A DNA stretch of 28,553 nucleotides from Lindgomyces ingoldianus (GCF_010093535.1 NW_022985185.1:908282-936834), one strand, 5' to 3'. Shown: positions 1 to 10,404, numbered from the stretch's first letter. Made by a program: numbers and translations. The notes: generated from the letters alone by a model not told the origin.

Positions 1-95
1 TTGCAGCATTTTGCAGCATGTTGCAGCAAATTGCAGCATTTTGCAGCATGTTGCAGCAAATTGCAGCATTTTGCAGCAAATTGCAGCATGTTGCA
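1..95. repeat. 10-bp minisatellite, unit TTGCAGCANN
   Basis: Nine consecutive 10-bp units read TTGCAGCA plus AT-type variants (TT, TG or AA), with a partial tenth. The first six form two copies of a 30-bp higher-order unit. Because 10 is not a multiple of 3, all frames stay open, which creates spurious reading frames. The array forms one end of repeat R and runs off the left edge. Confidence 0.95.
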
Positions 96-284
96 AGCTG
101 GTCGCGCATAGGGCTAGTGCGCGAGGGACTCGGATCGGAAAAACAAAAGCCGAGCAACACGAGTAGAGCAGAAAAAAGGATCGATAAACCAACACGATCA
201 ATACAATCAATCAATCATCCCATACATCATATCCAAACCCATCATTCATCTCAGGAAGCCCAGAAACAGTGCTTCAATCTGACA
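1..284 (-). repeat. Repeat R, copy a (inverted, partial)
   Basis: Read on the minus strand from 284 downward, this begins TGTCAGATTGAAG and matches the copies at 14680 and 15098/28424 nearly base for base through the minisatellite. It is scarcely affected by RIP, unlike its surroundings. No coding capacity or recognised family was found. It runs off the left edge. The adjoining bases GAAGTACGT-TA equal the reverse complement of the terminus of the pogo-like element at 3922. Confidence 0.85.
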
Positions 285-296
285 GAAGTACGTTAC

Positions 297-519
297 TGTA
301 ATGAGGTAGGCGCCCCGCCTGCTAAGCCGATACTATACGACTTTCCCCACTGTACCAAAAGGTACGCACGAGAATACTTAAGCTAAGTATTCTCGCATAG
401 TATAATATATATATAGGTAATGCTAGGGTAAGCACTAGCACTAGCGGTTGTCTCTAGCCTAGCCTAAACCTCTATGAGCGAGAGAAGGCCACGTGGTTGA
501 CTGTGCCGACCTTGTTACA
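297..519. mobile_element. Solo LTR, 223 bp, TSD GTTAC
   Basis: The unit begins TGTAATGAGG and ends CTTGTTACA (TG...CA) and is flanked by a perfect 5-bp duplication GTTAC (292-296 and 520-524). The same 223-bp unit recurs in more mutated form at 12046-12268. This is what LTR-LTR recombination leaves behind. It holds a TATATATATA run near 404-414 and a perfect 12-bp hairpin at 369-395. No internal retrotransposon sequence of this family is present. Confidence 0.9.
369..395. other. Perfect hairpin inside solo LTR
   Basis: The arms CGAGAATACTTA and TAAGTATTCTCG are exact reverse complements around the 3-nt loop AGC, just upstream of the TA-rich box. The central part survives in the RIPed copy near 12110-12140. 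It could be a transcription or RNA-structure element of the LTR; the function is unknown. Confidence 0.7.
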
Positions 520-524
520 GTTAC

Positions 525-1679
525 TAACTAAGTAGATCTGTATACATTAAACAGGCTATAAGATAGACAATGCAAAAATAGGGAATTCCTTACTGTTTTT
601 TATACAATTATACTAAAAGACGATACAGAAGACTCTGCTAGTTGCACTGCCTATAGCCCTTGCGTGCTCTGTATAATAATAACTTTACCTTAGGCCTTAT
701 CTTAAACCTTACTAGCTAGTTAACTAAAAGGTTAGTAATATAGTTTACTTTAATACTAAAAACCTAGCTATTTAAAAACCTAGCTATAAACTATTTAATT
801 AATAAAAAAGCTTTTTTAAAGTACTTAAATAAGTTAAAAACTTATACTACTTAAAGCTACTTTTAAAGTTAAAAATATATAATATTTTTATACTAAACAT
901 ACTTTATAAGAACTTTTAAAATTCTTTCTTAAAATAAGAACCTTTAAAACCTCTTAAAATTACTATTAATAAAGTAAAAAAGTAAAAAGTAAAGAAAATA
1001 CTTACTAGTAAGCTCTACTAAAAAACACTTAAGTACTAAGTAAAATAAGTAAAACTTAACTTTAATTTAGTTTAGTACAAGGCTTTAAATTTTATAAGTT
1101 CTTTTTATAAACTAAAAGCCTTTTATAATAAGTATATAAATTAGCTAGAACTTTTAAAGGCCTTATATAAGTAGATTAAGGATTTTAAAGCTAGTATAAA
1201 AAGCATAAATTACTTAGTAGATAATAAAGTATAAAAGTAAAAGGCTAAATTATAATTATATATAATATTATTATAACTTAATAGACATTTTACTTAAAAA
1301 GTCTAATAGTAAGCTATTAAATACTTTTAAACTTTTCTTTTTTTTAAACTTTTTTATTTTATTTTATTTTTAAACCCTCTTTACTTTATTTTTAGCTACC
1401 TAAAAGCGCTATAATGTTTACTTAACAGTTAGATACTAGAGCCTTTAAAGCTAAAACTTAATAAAGCAGCTTAGTATTTTAGTAGAATAAAGCTGCTTAG
1501 ACACTAGCTATAAAAAGACTAGCTTTTTAACTCTTTATAACTTATACTACTTACGCTAGGTTTTAAGTAAACTTTAAAATAGCTTTAAAAGCCTTTTTTA
1601 ATGTTTTTTACTTTTTATGTTTTAGGCTACTGCCTATAGCTTAAGATAGCTTTAAAAAACTAAAAATAATAACTTATAA
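525..1679. other. Unassigned A+T-rich, RIP-like tract
   Basis: No gene, TIR pair or LTR was recognised here. The tract is dense in TTA, TAA and CTA with stops in every frame, as in RIPed repeats. Around 1140-1240 the plus strand gives a protein-like stretch interrupted only by TAA/TAG codons that could derive from CAA, CAG or TGG, but I cannot assign a family. A 9-bp inverted repeat (AAGCAGCTT/AAGCTGCTT, 1464-1498) lies near the right side. Confidence 0.6.
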
Positions 1680-1681
1680 TA

Positions 1682-1731
1682 ACGTGTTTACAAGCGAGCC
1701 GCGCATACAAGTAAGCCGCGCGCCCCACCAA
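1682..1731 (+). repeat. Left TIR of Fot1/pogo element
   Basis: It begins ACGTGTTTACAAGCGAGCC and contains two imperfect direct subrepeats (ACAAGCGAGCCGCGC and ACAAGTAAGCCGCGC), probably paired transposase-binding sites, followed by GCCCCACC. It differs from the right TIR at two sites, both RIP-type transitions. Confidence 0.93.
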
Positions 1732-1829
1732 GTCTCTTAGCCTTTTATAGCTTATATATTAACAACGCATTTAAATTCTATTAATAATATAGCAATCCTA
1801 AATTAAGTAGTATCTATAGAATCTTTTTT

Positions 1830-3420
1830 ACACGTACGTGAGTTGTGCCTAGGCTCTCTGCAGCGCGTGCAGCGCGCTGCAGCCTGCCGGCTCATACCTA
1901 ACCGCGCCTGGCTATACCGCGTTTCTCCCTCTAGTTGCTGCTTAATAGCCTGTTAAGTAATAATATCTTCCCCCTTTTTCTTTATTAAGGTACTCTGCTT
2001 CTAAATTTACTTCTTTTTGCGCTGCTTTTATGCTATCGCTGCTTTATTTACTCTTTATAGAGTAGCTATCTTATTGCGCATAAGCACTATTAAATGCGCT
2101 ATTCTCTTAGCGCCTCTTATAAGCTAATTAAGCAACTAAATAACTAATATAAGAGAGGATCCTTAATGCCTTTAAATCTGCTTACAAACTAAAGTTAACT
2201 AAGCGCTTAGCTCACACGCGTTGCTTAGTGTTGCAGATTCCTATAGGGCATCTAGTAGAGCTGGTGGCGACAGTGTGCGAAGCTTAACATTAAGCTTTAA
2301 AAGCACTGCCTCTAGGTTATGTAGAACTAGCCTAGAGCCTTAAAAGCTTGCGCAGATATTCTCCTTTATAATTAACTAGTTATAGGCAGTGCAGAAGGCT
2401 AGTAGAAACTTAAGCTTAGTAATATAGTTAATGTAGTTGCGTATTAGGCCCTTAACTTAGTGCCTATACACCTGCTTTAACAGCAAGAAACAGCCCACAT
2501 TAAGTAGCTATAAAAGGTGTGACAAATGTAGCAGCATATAAAGAGTATAAATATTGTTCTTTTTACAAATCTTCTAGAATTTAAGCAAGTTGTGACTTTT
2601 ATAGCTGTTAAGTATTAGTAGCTAACGCGCACCTAGTCTACATGCTGTTGTATGCTTAATAAAGTGCTGTAGCTAGGCAACACTAAGCTTGTTTATAGTC
2701 TAGCTATTATTGCTAAGACTAATAGCCTAGTCACCTAGTATATTATTGCCCTTGTACTAGGCAGAGAGATAGTATTAGCTAGCAAAGATAATAAAGGGCA
2801 GGATCGCCTATCTAGCAGCGTTAATTCTGTAGATAGCTGTCACCTACTTACAATTGCCTAGTTAGATCGCTTTTAGCTGTCCCTATCTCTCTAAGCTAGT
2901 AACAACTAGCTGCAATAATATTTTACTTATAAGAAAGCTAGTTTTGTTAAAGTTAAAGGTATCCTTATTGCAGATACTATAGGTGGCCTTTGTACATGCT
3001 ACTAGCTTAAACTAAGCCTGTATAGCTGTCAGATCTTTGCAGAGGGCTTACTGTTAATTATAGGGTTAATTAAACTGTGTTGTAAGACTGTTTATCTGCT
3101 TAACAAAGTTTCTAGGCCACTAGTGGCCAACATAGCCTGCGCCGCGCTTAGTAAGCAGCTTATTCGCCATATCTTGTACTGCACCTAGATTAGGCGCAAA
3201 TCCTCACAAATCTAGTTTAAGTATATGCTTAATAATTACATCTTTTTTAAGCTTTGTAAGCTTCTTTAATTTAGGCTTAGAGTTGCGTTGTGCAGCAATT
3301 CCTGCGCGTTAGGCGCGCAGGGTTGTTTTAGGGACGCTAAAAGTTGCTGCAGCGCGTTTTATGCTTTGTATTTAACAGGAATTAATAGCTAATAGAGCTA
3401 AGTAGATATCTGCTTCTTTA
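1830..3420 (-). pseudogene. Pogo/Fot1 transposase (HTH-CENPB-DDE), RIP-inactivated
   Basis: This would have been a cut-and-paste transposase of about 500-550 residues. Reading the minus strand in order: an N-terminal psq-type helix-turn-helix with SVPKTTLRA (near 3345-3312); a CENPB-like stretch with MANKLLTKRGAG; and a DDE_1 core. In that core the first acidic motif reads FNFNKTSF (about 2960-2937), the second LLILNSYKSHN (about 2620-2590), and the third ends in LLNVGCF (about 2490). In each the expected Asp codon now reads Asn, and the expected proline/glutamine block before the third motif is damaged. The C-terminus carries a CCHC zinc knuckle, CTRCREPRHNSRTC (1830-1871). Many TAA/TAG codons interrupt the frame. 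The family call is firm; the exact start is not visible. Confidence 0.9.
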
Positions 3421-3482
3421 TAGCGCAATTAAGCAGATAATGGTTGAGCTATGGTAGTTTGTATAAGAAGCGTTGTGGAAAG

Positions 3483-3532
3483 TTAGTGGGGCGCGCGGCT
3501 CACTTGTATGCGCGGCTCGCTTGTAAACACGT
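3483..3532 (-). repeat. Right TIR of Fot1/pogo element
   Basis: This is the reverse complement of the left TIR with two differences, and it is followed by the TA target duplication. It carries the same paired subrepeats. Confidence 0.93.
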
Positions 3533-3566
3533 TATAAAAAAACCTACATGCATGTTAGTAAACTAT

Positions 3567-3769
3567 TGTCACGGTTAACTTAGACATGCCTCGGACTCTC
3601 CCTAGAGAGCCCTCGGCCCGGCCTTAGGCACACGACGTCCCGTCACGCGCCCTAGCACATATATATATATCCTCTCACAAACCTCTAAGTCTCCTTAAGC
3701 ATTTGTCTATTAATACTATCCTGTACTCTCTTTTGCGCTTTATGCTTCCTGCTTTACAGTGCTTTTACA
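3567..3769. mobile_element. Solo LTR, 203 bp, TSD ACTAT
   Basis: The unit begins TGTCACGGTTAAC and ends GCTTTTACA, with perfect 5-bp duplications ACTAT (3562-3566 and 3770-3774). Its first 95 bp are GC-rich and little mutated, then comes an ATATATATAT box (about 3658-3670) that could be its promoter. No second copy lies in this window, so the call rests on the termini and the TSD. Confidence 0.78.
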
Positions 3770-4512
3770 ACTATAATCTAGCAGTATTAAACTATATTTA
3801 TATAAAGTTACATTTTTTATTATATAAAGTATAATACTTATATTTTTTTAATTTAAAAGACTAAAAGAAGAACTTAACTTAAAAGCTATAAGTAAAAGTG
3901 TAAGTAGCTTAAAAGTAGATAACGTACTTCATAGGCGAGTTGCTTACACACCCGAGTTGCTTACTTTTGCTAAGACCCCACCCTAACAAACTCTATTATA
4001 GCCTATAACAACCCGCTCTAGCACTATATAGTATAGTATAGCCTAGAATATTATTTAGATACTACTTCTGCTTCTTACTTACACGTTTGCGCGTTATGCC
4101 TAGTCTAATTGCACTATCTGCAGCGCCTTTAGAATAGCTTACCTACTTTAGCTTACACCTGCTTCTTTACCTTCTTCCTGTTACTGCGCACCCTAAACTC
4201 CTTTAAAGCTGTTAAGTGTAAGCTTTTTTAAATTATTAAAGTTTTTTCTACTTTAATTTACTTTCTTTTATGTAATTTATGTTACATAGTAGCCTTATTA
4301 GCTGCTTAAAGCTTAGTAATTTTTTATTATACTAACACTAGCTTATGCGTAATTATTGCTGCCCTTTTTAAAACCTTTTTAAACACCTTAACTATAAAAG
4401 TTAGTAAACTATTTATATGCTTTTAAATTTTTATTTTTATGAGCATTAATTATAACTTAAGTTCTAAGGTATTACTTAGAGTTTATAACTACTAGGGCTT
4501 ATTATATATAGG

Positions 4513-4830
4513 TGTCACGATTGTGCACGAGTAAGGTTATAGAGCTTCACGGAGGTCTAGTTTAATTACTACGTGAGGTATTATAGTAGGTACAAGACGT
4601 TGTGTGAGGAACAGAAAGGTTTAAAAGGAAATTAGTAATTAAATACTTAGCTTAAAAGTCTAAGCGCTTTAGGTATAAATTAAGCCTGTTTTAGGTTTAG
4701 TTAGTGTTAAAGTAGTTTATGCTTAAGTTTATGTCTATATTATGTTATGTTTATGTTAGACGTGCACTAATAATACTTTAGTACGCGTCTAATATAGTTA
4801 TGTCTAGGATCTAGGGAGGATACTGTAACA
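4513..4830 (-). repeat. 3' LTR of Gypsy A-1
   Basis: 318 bp, plus-strand TGTCACGATT...ACTGTAACA. The outer (left) portion is almost unmutated while the inner end is RIPed (GGATCTAGGG against GGATCCGGGG in the other LTR). Confidence 0.95.
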
Positions 4831-4833
4831 GTA

Positions 4834-4844
4834 CCCCCCCTCTT
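4834..4844 (-). other. Polypurine tract of Gypsy A-1
   Basis: On the minus strand this reads AAGAGGGGGGG, three bases (TAC) from the LTR. This position primes plus-strand DNA synthesis in LTR elements, and it fixes the element's orientation. Confidence 0.85.
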
Positions 4845-5649
4845 ATTAAGAAGGGAATCCTTTACATTAGTAGTTCTAGCATTAAGTTGTCTTTATTAGG
4901 GTACAAGTTTAGTTTAGATAAGTATTAGGCGTAGAATTAGGTTACTGCAGAGTTCTTTTATAGAGCTTCTACAGGTTCTTATAATAGTTTGTTATATCTA
5001 GTCTATTTTATAAAGTATTTATAGATATGTTTTTTCTTATTAAACTAGATTTATTTAATGCCTTTTATAATGTATTTTAGTTTATTATTTATAATAATAG
5101 GTTTAGGTAGTAAGTTTAGCTGTTTAGGTAGATAGTTAGATTTAGAAGCTACTTAGCGCAGCAATAATATGTAGAACACAGGGTGTATCTTTATGCTGTT
5201 AGGTAGGATTAATTAGTAAGCATGTAATAAGACTATATAAGCTACTATAAAAGGGCTAAGGTTTTTCTAATTAAGTTTTTTTAATTATTAGTTTATTTAG
5301 ATATTTCTAGTGTCTAGCTAGACCTTCTTGCTAGCTGCATACGCAGGGGCGGGAGTTTAGGATTAGTTTATGTACTTTTATTAAAGAGCTTAAGCTTATG
5401 TAAGCTTTTTATAAACATATTTAGATATATTTTAAATCTTATTAATAAGTCTATTTATATTTATTACTTATATAAATTAATAAGTTAGTTAGGGGGTATT
5501 TATAAGTAGTTTAAATTTTATTTAGGGGTAGTATCTATAGTTTGCTAAGAATAGAGATACTTATGTTAATTTAAATGTTATATTATTAGCTTTAAACTAT
5601 GCTGTAGCTAACTATTTTACCTAGTTATTTTACTAGTAGTTTATATATG

Positions 5650-5776
5650 TGTAAGGACGGGGCTCCGCACCACTCCGCCAATACAACCAAAAGGTACGAA
5701 TAATCAACCAACGTTGATTTTCGGGTGCAGAATAGTATATATACCTGTCGCACGTAAGCGCCATCTCGGCCTTACA
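5650..5776 (-). repeat. TRIM 3' LTR
   Basis: 127 bp, identical to the right copy except for one C/T. On the minus strand it holds a TATATATA box and, 30 nt on, CGTTGGTTGATTATT. Confidence 0.93.
5736..5743 (-). promoter_or_regulatory. TATA box of TRIM LTR
   Basis: This is the only strong TATATATA in the otherwise GC-rich LTR. On the minus strand it lies 30 nt upstream of the segment that is complementary to the primer-binding position, so transcription would be expected to start at that segment. The same box is at 6162-6169 in the 5' LTR copy. Confidence 0.65.
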
Positions 5777-5779
5777 TTA

Positions 5780-5790
5780 TCCCCCTTCTT
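5780..5790 (-). other. Polypurine tract of TRIM
   Basis: The minus strand reads AAGAAGGGGGA, then TAA, then the LTR, much like the Gypsy A tract (AAGAGGGGGGG, then TAC). It sets the element's orientation. Confidence 0.8.
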
Positions 5791-6059
5791 AGCAGACGCA
5801 TGTCCCAGGCGTCACATGACCTACCCGCAGCTCAGAGGCGCCATGCGCATGTCTCGGTTACCGGCCAGAGGCTGACCACCTGCGGCCCAGAGGCGCGGGA
5901 TAAATAACGACACAACGCTTAGTGGCCCACGCCAGCTAAGCCATACACACTAGACCTCCCAGCAGCTACAACGTGGCGCTAGAAGAGGCCGCCTCACGTT
6001 TCAGTCTAAAAACTGGCTAAGCTGTCCGAGGTGTGGGTCAAACGCGCGACCGTCCTCGT

Positions 6060-6074
6060 CGTTGGTTGATTATT
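6060..6074 (-). other. Self-complementary primer-binding site candidate of TRIM
   Basis: On the minus strand AATAATCAACCAACG lies one base inside the 5' LTR. It is an exact 15-nt complement of CGTTGGTTGATTATT within the same LTR (plus 5699-5713 in the other copy), at the predicted RNA 5' end. This is the layout of Tf1-type self-priming, in which the RNA's own end primes reverse transcription rather than a tRNA. Confidence 0.75.
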
Positions 6075-6075
6075 A

Positions 6076-6202
6076 TGTAAGGACGGGGCTCCGCACCACT
6101 CCGCCAATACAACTAAAAGGTACGAATAATCAACCAACGTTGATTTTCGGGTGCAGAATAGTATATATACCTGTCGCACGTAAGCGCCATCTCGGCCTTA
6201 CA
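6076..6202 (-). repeat. TRIM 5' LTR
   Basis: 127 bp, one transition different from the left copy (CAACTAAAAGG against CAACCAAAAGG), followed directly by the ATATG duplication. Confidence 0.93.
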
Positions 6203-9200
6203 ATATGCTTATAAGACTTATTTTATTATAGTGTTTATATTCTTAGTCTAGCTGTTAGTCTCTAGGTAAAAAGCTGTAGATAAATAAAGGATAATTTAGA
6301 GCTGTTTATAGAGTTTATTCTAGAAGGCTAAGACAAACTGTGTACCTCTATTTAATATAATTATGTTAGGCAGGCTATAGTAAACTTATACATATTAGTA
6401 AAATAACTAGGCTATATTAGAGGCAGTTATAAAAGAACATAGTATTAAGTGTTAATACTTAGTTAAGTAATTAACAACTACTATAATATTTATGTACCCT
6501 TTAGATAAAAGTAAGTTTATAATAAAATTAATTAATATATCTTTCTAAGCTTATTTAAAGATTAGAAGTAGTTTAAGTAGGCTATTATACCTTTCTTAAA
6601 AGGCTTTTACTTTACAGTAAGTATAGCAACATAATACATATTAGCGTACAGTATAGAACATGCGGGGCTAGTAGTACTCTCTCTGTAGTAGGTTAAGAGT
6701 CTTTTCTCTGCCTAGGTGTCCTTTAATAGGCAAGTTGTGTATAATTTAAAGTAGTTTAATTTTTAGTTTATTAGAATTAGAGATTATAAGTTAGTTATAG
6801 TAATATAGCTTACTATTTTAGTTTTTATAGTTAGCTAGTATTACTTTTTTTAACTAACTAGCGCTGTTTTAAAGCAGGTTTAAGGTTTCTTAGATAAATT
6901 TATTATTTAAATACTTATTAGTAATAATTTAATTAATTATCTAATTTATTTTATTTAGGTTAAAGTCTAAAAATAGCTTAAGTTAAAGTAGAGTTTAGTG
7001 TTAAGCCTTTTACACTTTTTTTTAAGTAAAAATGTTTTAAAATTACTTTATAAAGGCATCTAGTTTCTCTTTATTTTAACTAGAATAATAAGTAATTTTA
7101 AAATTAAAATAAAATAAGTATTTAGACTAATAGGCTTATTAGTAGCTAAGTTATTTTATAGTTGTAAAGTACTATAAGTTCTTATAGTTAGATAAAACCT
7201 GTATTAAATGCGCTGCACTTTTTAGTTTAGGTTGCTATTATTTAAAGTAGTGTACTATAGTAAGTAATTTTTTATTATAGATCTTATAATTACTTTCTAT
7301 AAAACGTATTCTTTTTAAGAAGTATATAATAGCCCTAATAGTTCTGTCTAGCTTAGTCTAGAAAAGAACTTCTGCTACTATATAGTCTAAGGCATTAGCT
7401 TCTACAAGTATTAGTAGTTTAAAGTTAAAGTAGCAGAGTATTAAGGCTTTAGTAAAGGCTTTCTTTAGCTAGTTAAAGAACTATTAGTAATTTAAGTTAA
7501 AGTTAAATTAAACTTTTTTTTTAGTAAGTATAATTATAAGGCTTACTAGCTATAAAAAGTTGTTAATAAATTATTAGTAAAAGTTAGTAAATTTTATAAA
7601 AGCTTAAATATCTTTTATGTCCTTTAAGTATTACTAATTTAGCATAGTTTAAACCTTAATAGAGTCTATTTAGATGCTATCTGTAAAGATTACATATTCT
7701 AAATATGTAACCTTTAATTAGTAGAACTTACATTTATCTATGTTAAGTTATAGACCTGCTTTTTTTATAGCCTTTAGCACTAAGCATATATACTGTTTAT
7801 GCTCTAAAAGGCTATTGCTGTAGATTAGAATATTATTAATATATGTAGTGCAGAACACGTCTAGGTAGGGTTAGAGCAAGTTATTTATAAAATATTAAAA
7901 AGTACTAGGCGTGTTAGCTAAGCTAAAGGGCATTACTAGGTACTTAAATAGTCTATATTAGGTCTAAAACACTATTAGCTACTTATTACCTTTTACTATT
8001 TTTAGCTTATTAAAGGTAGTAATAATATCTAACTTTATAAAATACTTTACTTTACTTAGTTAGCTTAGAGTTTTCTATAAAAAAAGAATTAAGTATTAGT
8101 TTTTAATAGTAATAGTGTTTAGTTCTTAGTAGTTAACATAGAATTAAAGCCTACCTCTAGGTTTCTTTATAAATAGTATAAGTAACACTACTAGTAAAAA
8201 GCTAGCTTAAATAAACTCTTTTTTTAAGTTTTTATTAAAGTATTTTTAGAGCACTTTTAATTTATTTAGCAACATCTTATATAGTAGCCTATAACTAGGT
8301 TGTTTACTAGGCTTAAAGGTTATCTAGTAATTATATAAATGTTATATTAAAAGCTTATTAAACTTGTCTTAAAAAATATATATAACAAGTTATAGTAGTT
8401 TTAAAAAACTATTATCTTTAAGTTAGTATGTTTTTAGAAAGCTAAAGCCTAGTTTATATTAGAAATTATAACTACATAGATTTTATAATCTAGTTATTAA
8501 GCTAGAGTTATAAATAAAGCAGGTTCTATATAGCAGATGTCTATCTGCTGTTTAAGTCCTAGTTTATGTTTAAATTAGGTAAGTAAAAGTTTCTTAAAGG
8601 CTTTTTTTTTTTTAGGTTTAAGCAGTTATTAAATTATTTTACATAGCTTATCTTAATAAAAGGCCTAGCTTATTAGCTTTACTTAGGTAGTTTTTTTCTA
8701 AGTTATTAAAAAGTAGGTTTAAAAACCTTTTATATTAAGTGCTATTTAAGTGTTATTTAGGTGTAAGTGTAAGTATATGTTTTAGCATTAAAAAAAGTTA
8801 AAGTTTAGAACTTACTCTTAGTAATTAAAGGCAACTTTATGCTAATATAGCTATAGTTGTTTTAGAATTAAGTTATAACATTCTATGTTTATTATATAGA
8901 GCTTAATCTGCTCCTTATAGTGTTAGTAAGTAATTATAATAGTTATAGTATAAAAAATAGAACTTTTTTTAAGTTATTTTTTATTAAATCTAGTTAGGTA
9001 AATTATTTAGGTAAGTAGTGTTAATTAGAGATTTAGTTTACACACTAGTTCTTTATTAATGTAACTTATGCTGTTTACTTCTAAGTTAATAAGAGCTTAT
9101 ATTAAAGCTAATATAGTTTTTTATTATAAATATATAGAAATATTAACTTAGTACTTTTAGTTATTAGTAAGGGACTTAGCCTATAAGTTAGCAGAGATCT

Positions 9201-9389
9201 AGTGTTAAATTAGTCCTAAAGAGTAACTTAGCTCTAGGACAAGCCTTTTTACAGGCTTCTACTGCTATAGCTGCAGCTACATTAAGAGTAGTAAAAGGGA
9301 TTAGGGCTTAAATATAAGTTAGAGCTCTTATAAAAACAAGATTAAAATAGTAAGAATTTTTAATAAGTACTAGCAGCGCTACTTATGTA

Positions 9390-10330
9390 GACTTAAGAAA
9401 GGGAAATAAAGCAGTTTTAAAAGATATAACTATGCTTACTGCACTTAAAGTATTAACTTTTTTTTTTATAATTTTTATACTTTTTAGAACTAACTAGAGC
9501 ATAATTTAAATTAATTTTTATTATATTAAAGTCTTTATTTGCAACTGCGCTAGTTTAGGGGCGTATTAAGGCTTATATAGGGAGGAACCTTATGTTATTA
9601 TTATAGGTAGTAATTAGGTTTGCATACGCGTTAAAGTTGTTTAAAAGAGGTTCTCCTACTATAGCATGTTACAGTTTAGTTAAGAGGGAGTTATATAAGG
9701 CTATAATTAGACCTATCTTATTTAGGCCTATATTAGATGTAAGTTAGCAGAACTTAGTAAAGTGTAAAGTAAAGCTTTTTTTTCTTTATTATAAAGTGTT
9801 TAGGCAACTTAAAGCTGTTAACTTTTTATTTAAGTCTTTATAAGTTACTTATAAAAATGCTATAAATTAATCTAGGTTAATAATATTTTTATCTATTAGT
9901 AAGTTAATTAAGGCTATTATATTATAGTTAAGTTAAAAGTAAGCATATAGTAACTAGAAGTGTTTAAAGAGGAATTAGTCTATATTTCTTTTAAGTTTAT
10001 ATTAGAGCTTGTGTAAAAAGGAAAGTAGGTTTTTTTATTTTCTATTAAATAGTAGGGGATTAGAGAGTTAGTTAGATTTTATTACTAAGTTAGAAAGGTT
10101 ATAAGTTGTAGGCAGTGTTAGGTAGAAAAAAGTTAAGCTATCTCTAGACTTCTAAGTAAGCTTTAAGGCTAGTAAGTTCTTAGTTCTTACTACTATAATA
10201 AAAGTTAAGGCAGAAATAGACTGCTTAATAACATAAAGCTGTTTTTTAAAGTCCTTTTAAAAAGCTTTAAAGCTTACAACATAGTAGCTTTTTTATAAAG
10301 TAAGCACTTTTTAAAAGGCTTCTTAGCTTA
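9390..10330 (-). pseudogene. Gag of Gypsy A-1 with CCHC zinc knuckle, RIP-inactivated
   Basis: This is the capsid/nucleocapsid remnant. The minus strand shows a Retrotrans_gag-like region including YAYF*LNYNIIALINLLI (about 9950-9890), with stops at former Gln/Arg codons. A zinc knuckle at about 9453-9411 reads YFKCSKHSYIF*NC; the first Cys is now Tyr and the Cys/His spacing is otherwise as expected. It lies between the 5' LTR and pol, as in all Gypsy elements. The start codon is not identifiable. Confidence 0.83.
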
Positions 10331-10404
10331 CTTTAATAGCTTAGAGTTATATAAGTACTAAGCTTATTAGATTAGATTTAAAGGCTATTCTTAGCTAAAG
10401 TTTT

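Larger units (their letters stand above)
1682..3532 (-). mobile_element. Fot1/pogo-type DNA transposon, RIPed
   Basis: This 1851-bp element is bounded by 50-bp terminal inverted repeats that match at 48 of 50 positions and by a TA dinucleotide on both sides (1680-1681 and 3533-3534), as for Tc1/mariner-pogo insertion. It encodes a transposase on the minus strand that nearly fills it, a typical Fot1-like size. The interior is full of RIP-type stops while the TIRs stayed GC-rich. The element cannot move on its own. Confidence 0.93.
5650..6202 (-). mobile_element. TRIM-like mini LTR retrotransposon, 553 bp, TSD ATATG
   Basis: Two 127-bp direct repeats (TGTAAGG...CCTTACA) flank a 299-bp non-coding centre, and the whole is bracketed by the 5-bp duplication ATATG (5645-5649, 6203-6207). 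The matching site in A-2 (near 16302) lacks it. The LTRs differ at one position only, a CpA-to-TpA change. It is GC-rich inside an AT desert, so either it arrived after RIP of its host or it is too short for RIP. On the minus strand a purine tract abuts one LTR and a self-complementary PBS candidate abuts the other. It has no coding capacity, so it must be moved by another element's proteins. Confidence 0.93.
4960..9390 (-). pseudogene. Pol polyprotein of Gypsy A-1 (RT-RNaseH-IN-chromodomain), RIP-inactivated
   Basis: Minus-strand translation gives, in order: reverse transcriptase with FIKKPRG (about 8170), LVMPFSLANTPSTF (about 7950-7900) and the catalytic box as YINNILIY (about 7843-7817; normally two Asp); RNase H with LILVEANALDY (about 7420-7385; catalytic Asp changed) and IYNKELL (about 7290); integrase core with LNRGTQFVLAF (about 6340-6300) and LSTAFYLETN (about 6270-6240). 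After the TRIM insertion the tail has KDTPCVLHI (about 5190-5160) and a chromodomain-like segment with YKID near 5015. The protease lies upstream of RT but I could not pin its motif. Stops occur at former CAA, CAG and TGG codons, and Asp has repeatedly become Asn through G-to-A change. The limits are approximate. Confidence 0.9.

Noticed and set aside
18..386. 122-codon open frame starting in the minisatellite
   Set aside because: It translates the 10-bp array, then repeat R, then the solo LTR. Frame openness follows from the array; no domain or codon logic supports a gene.
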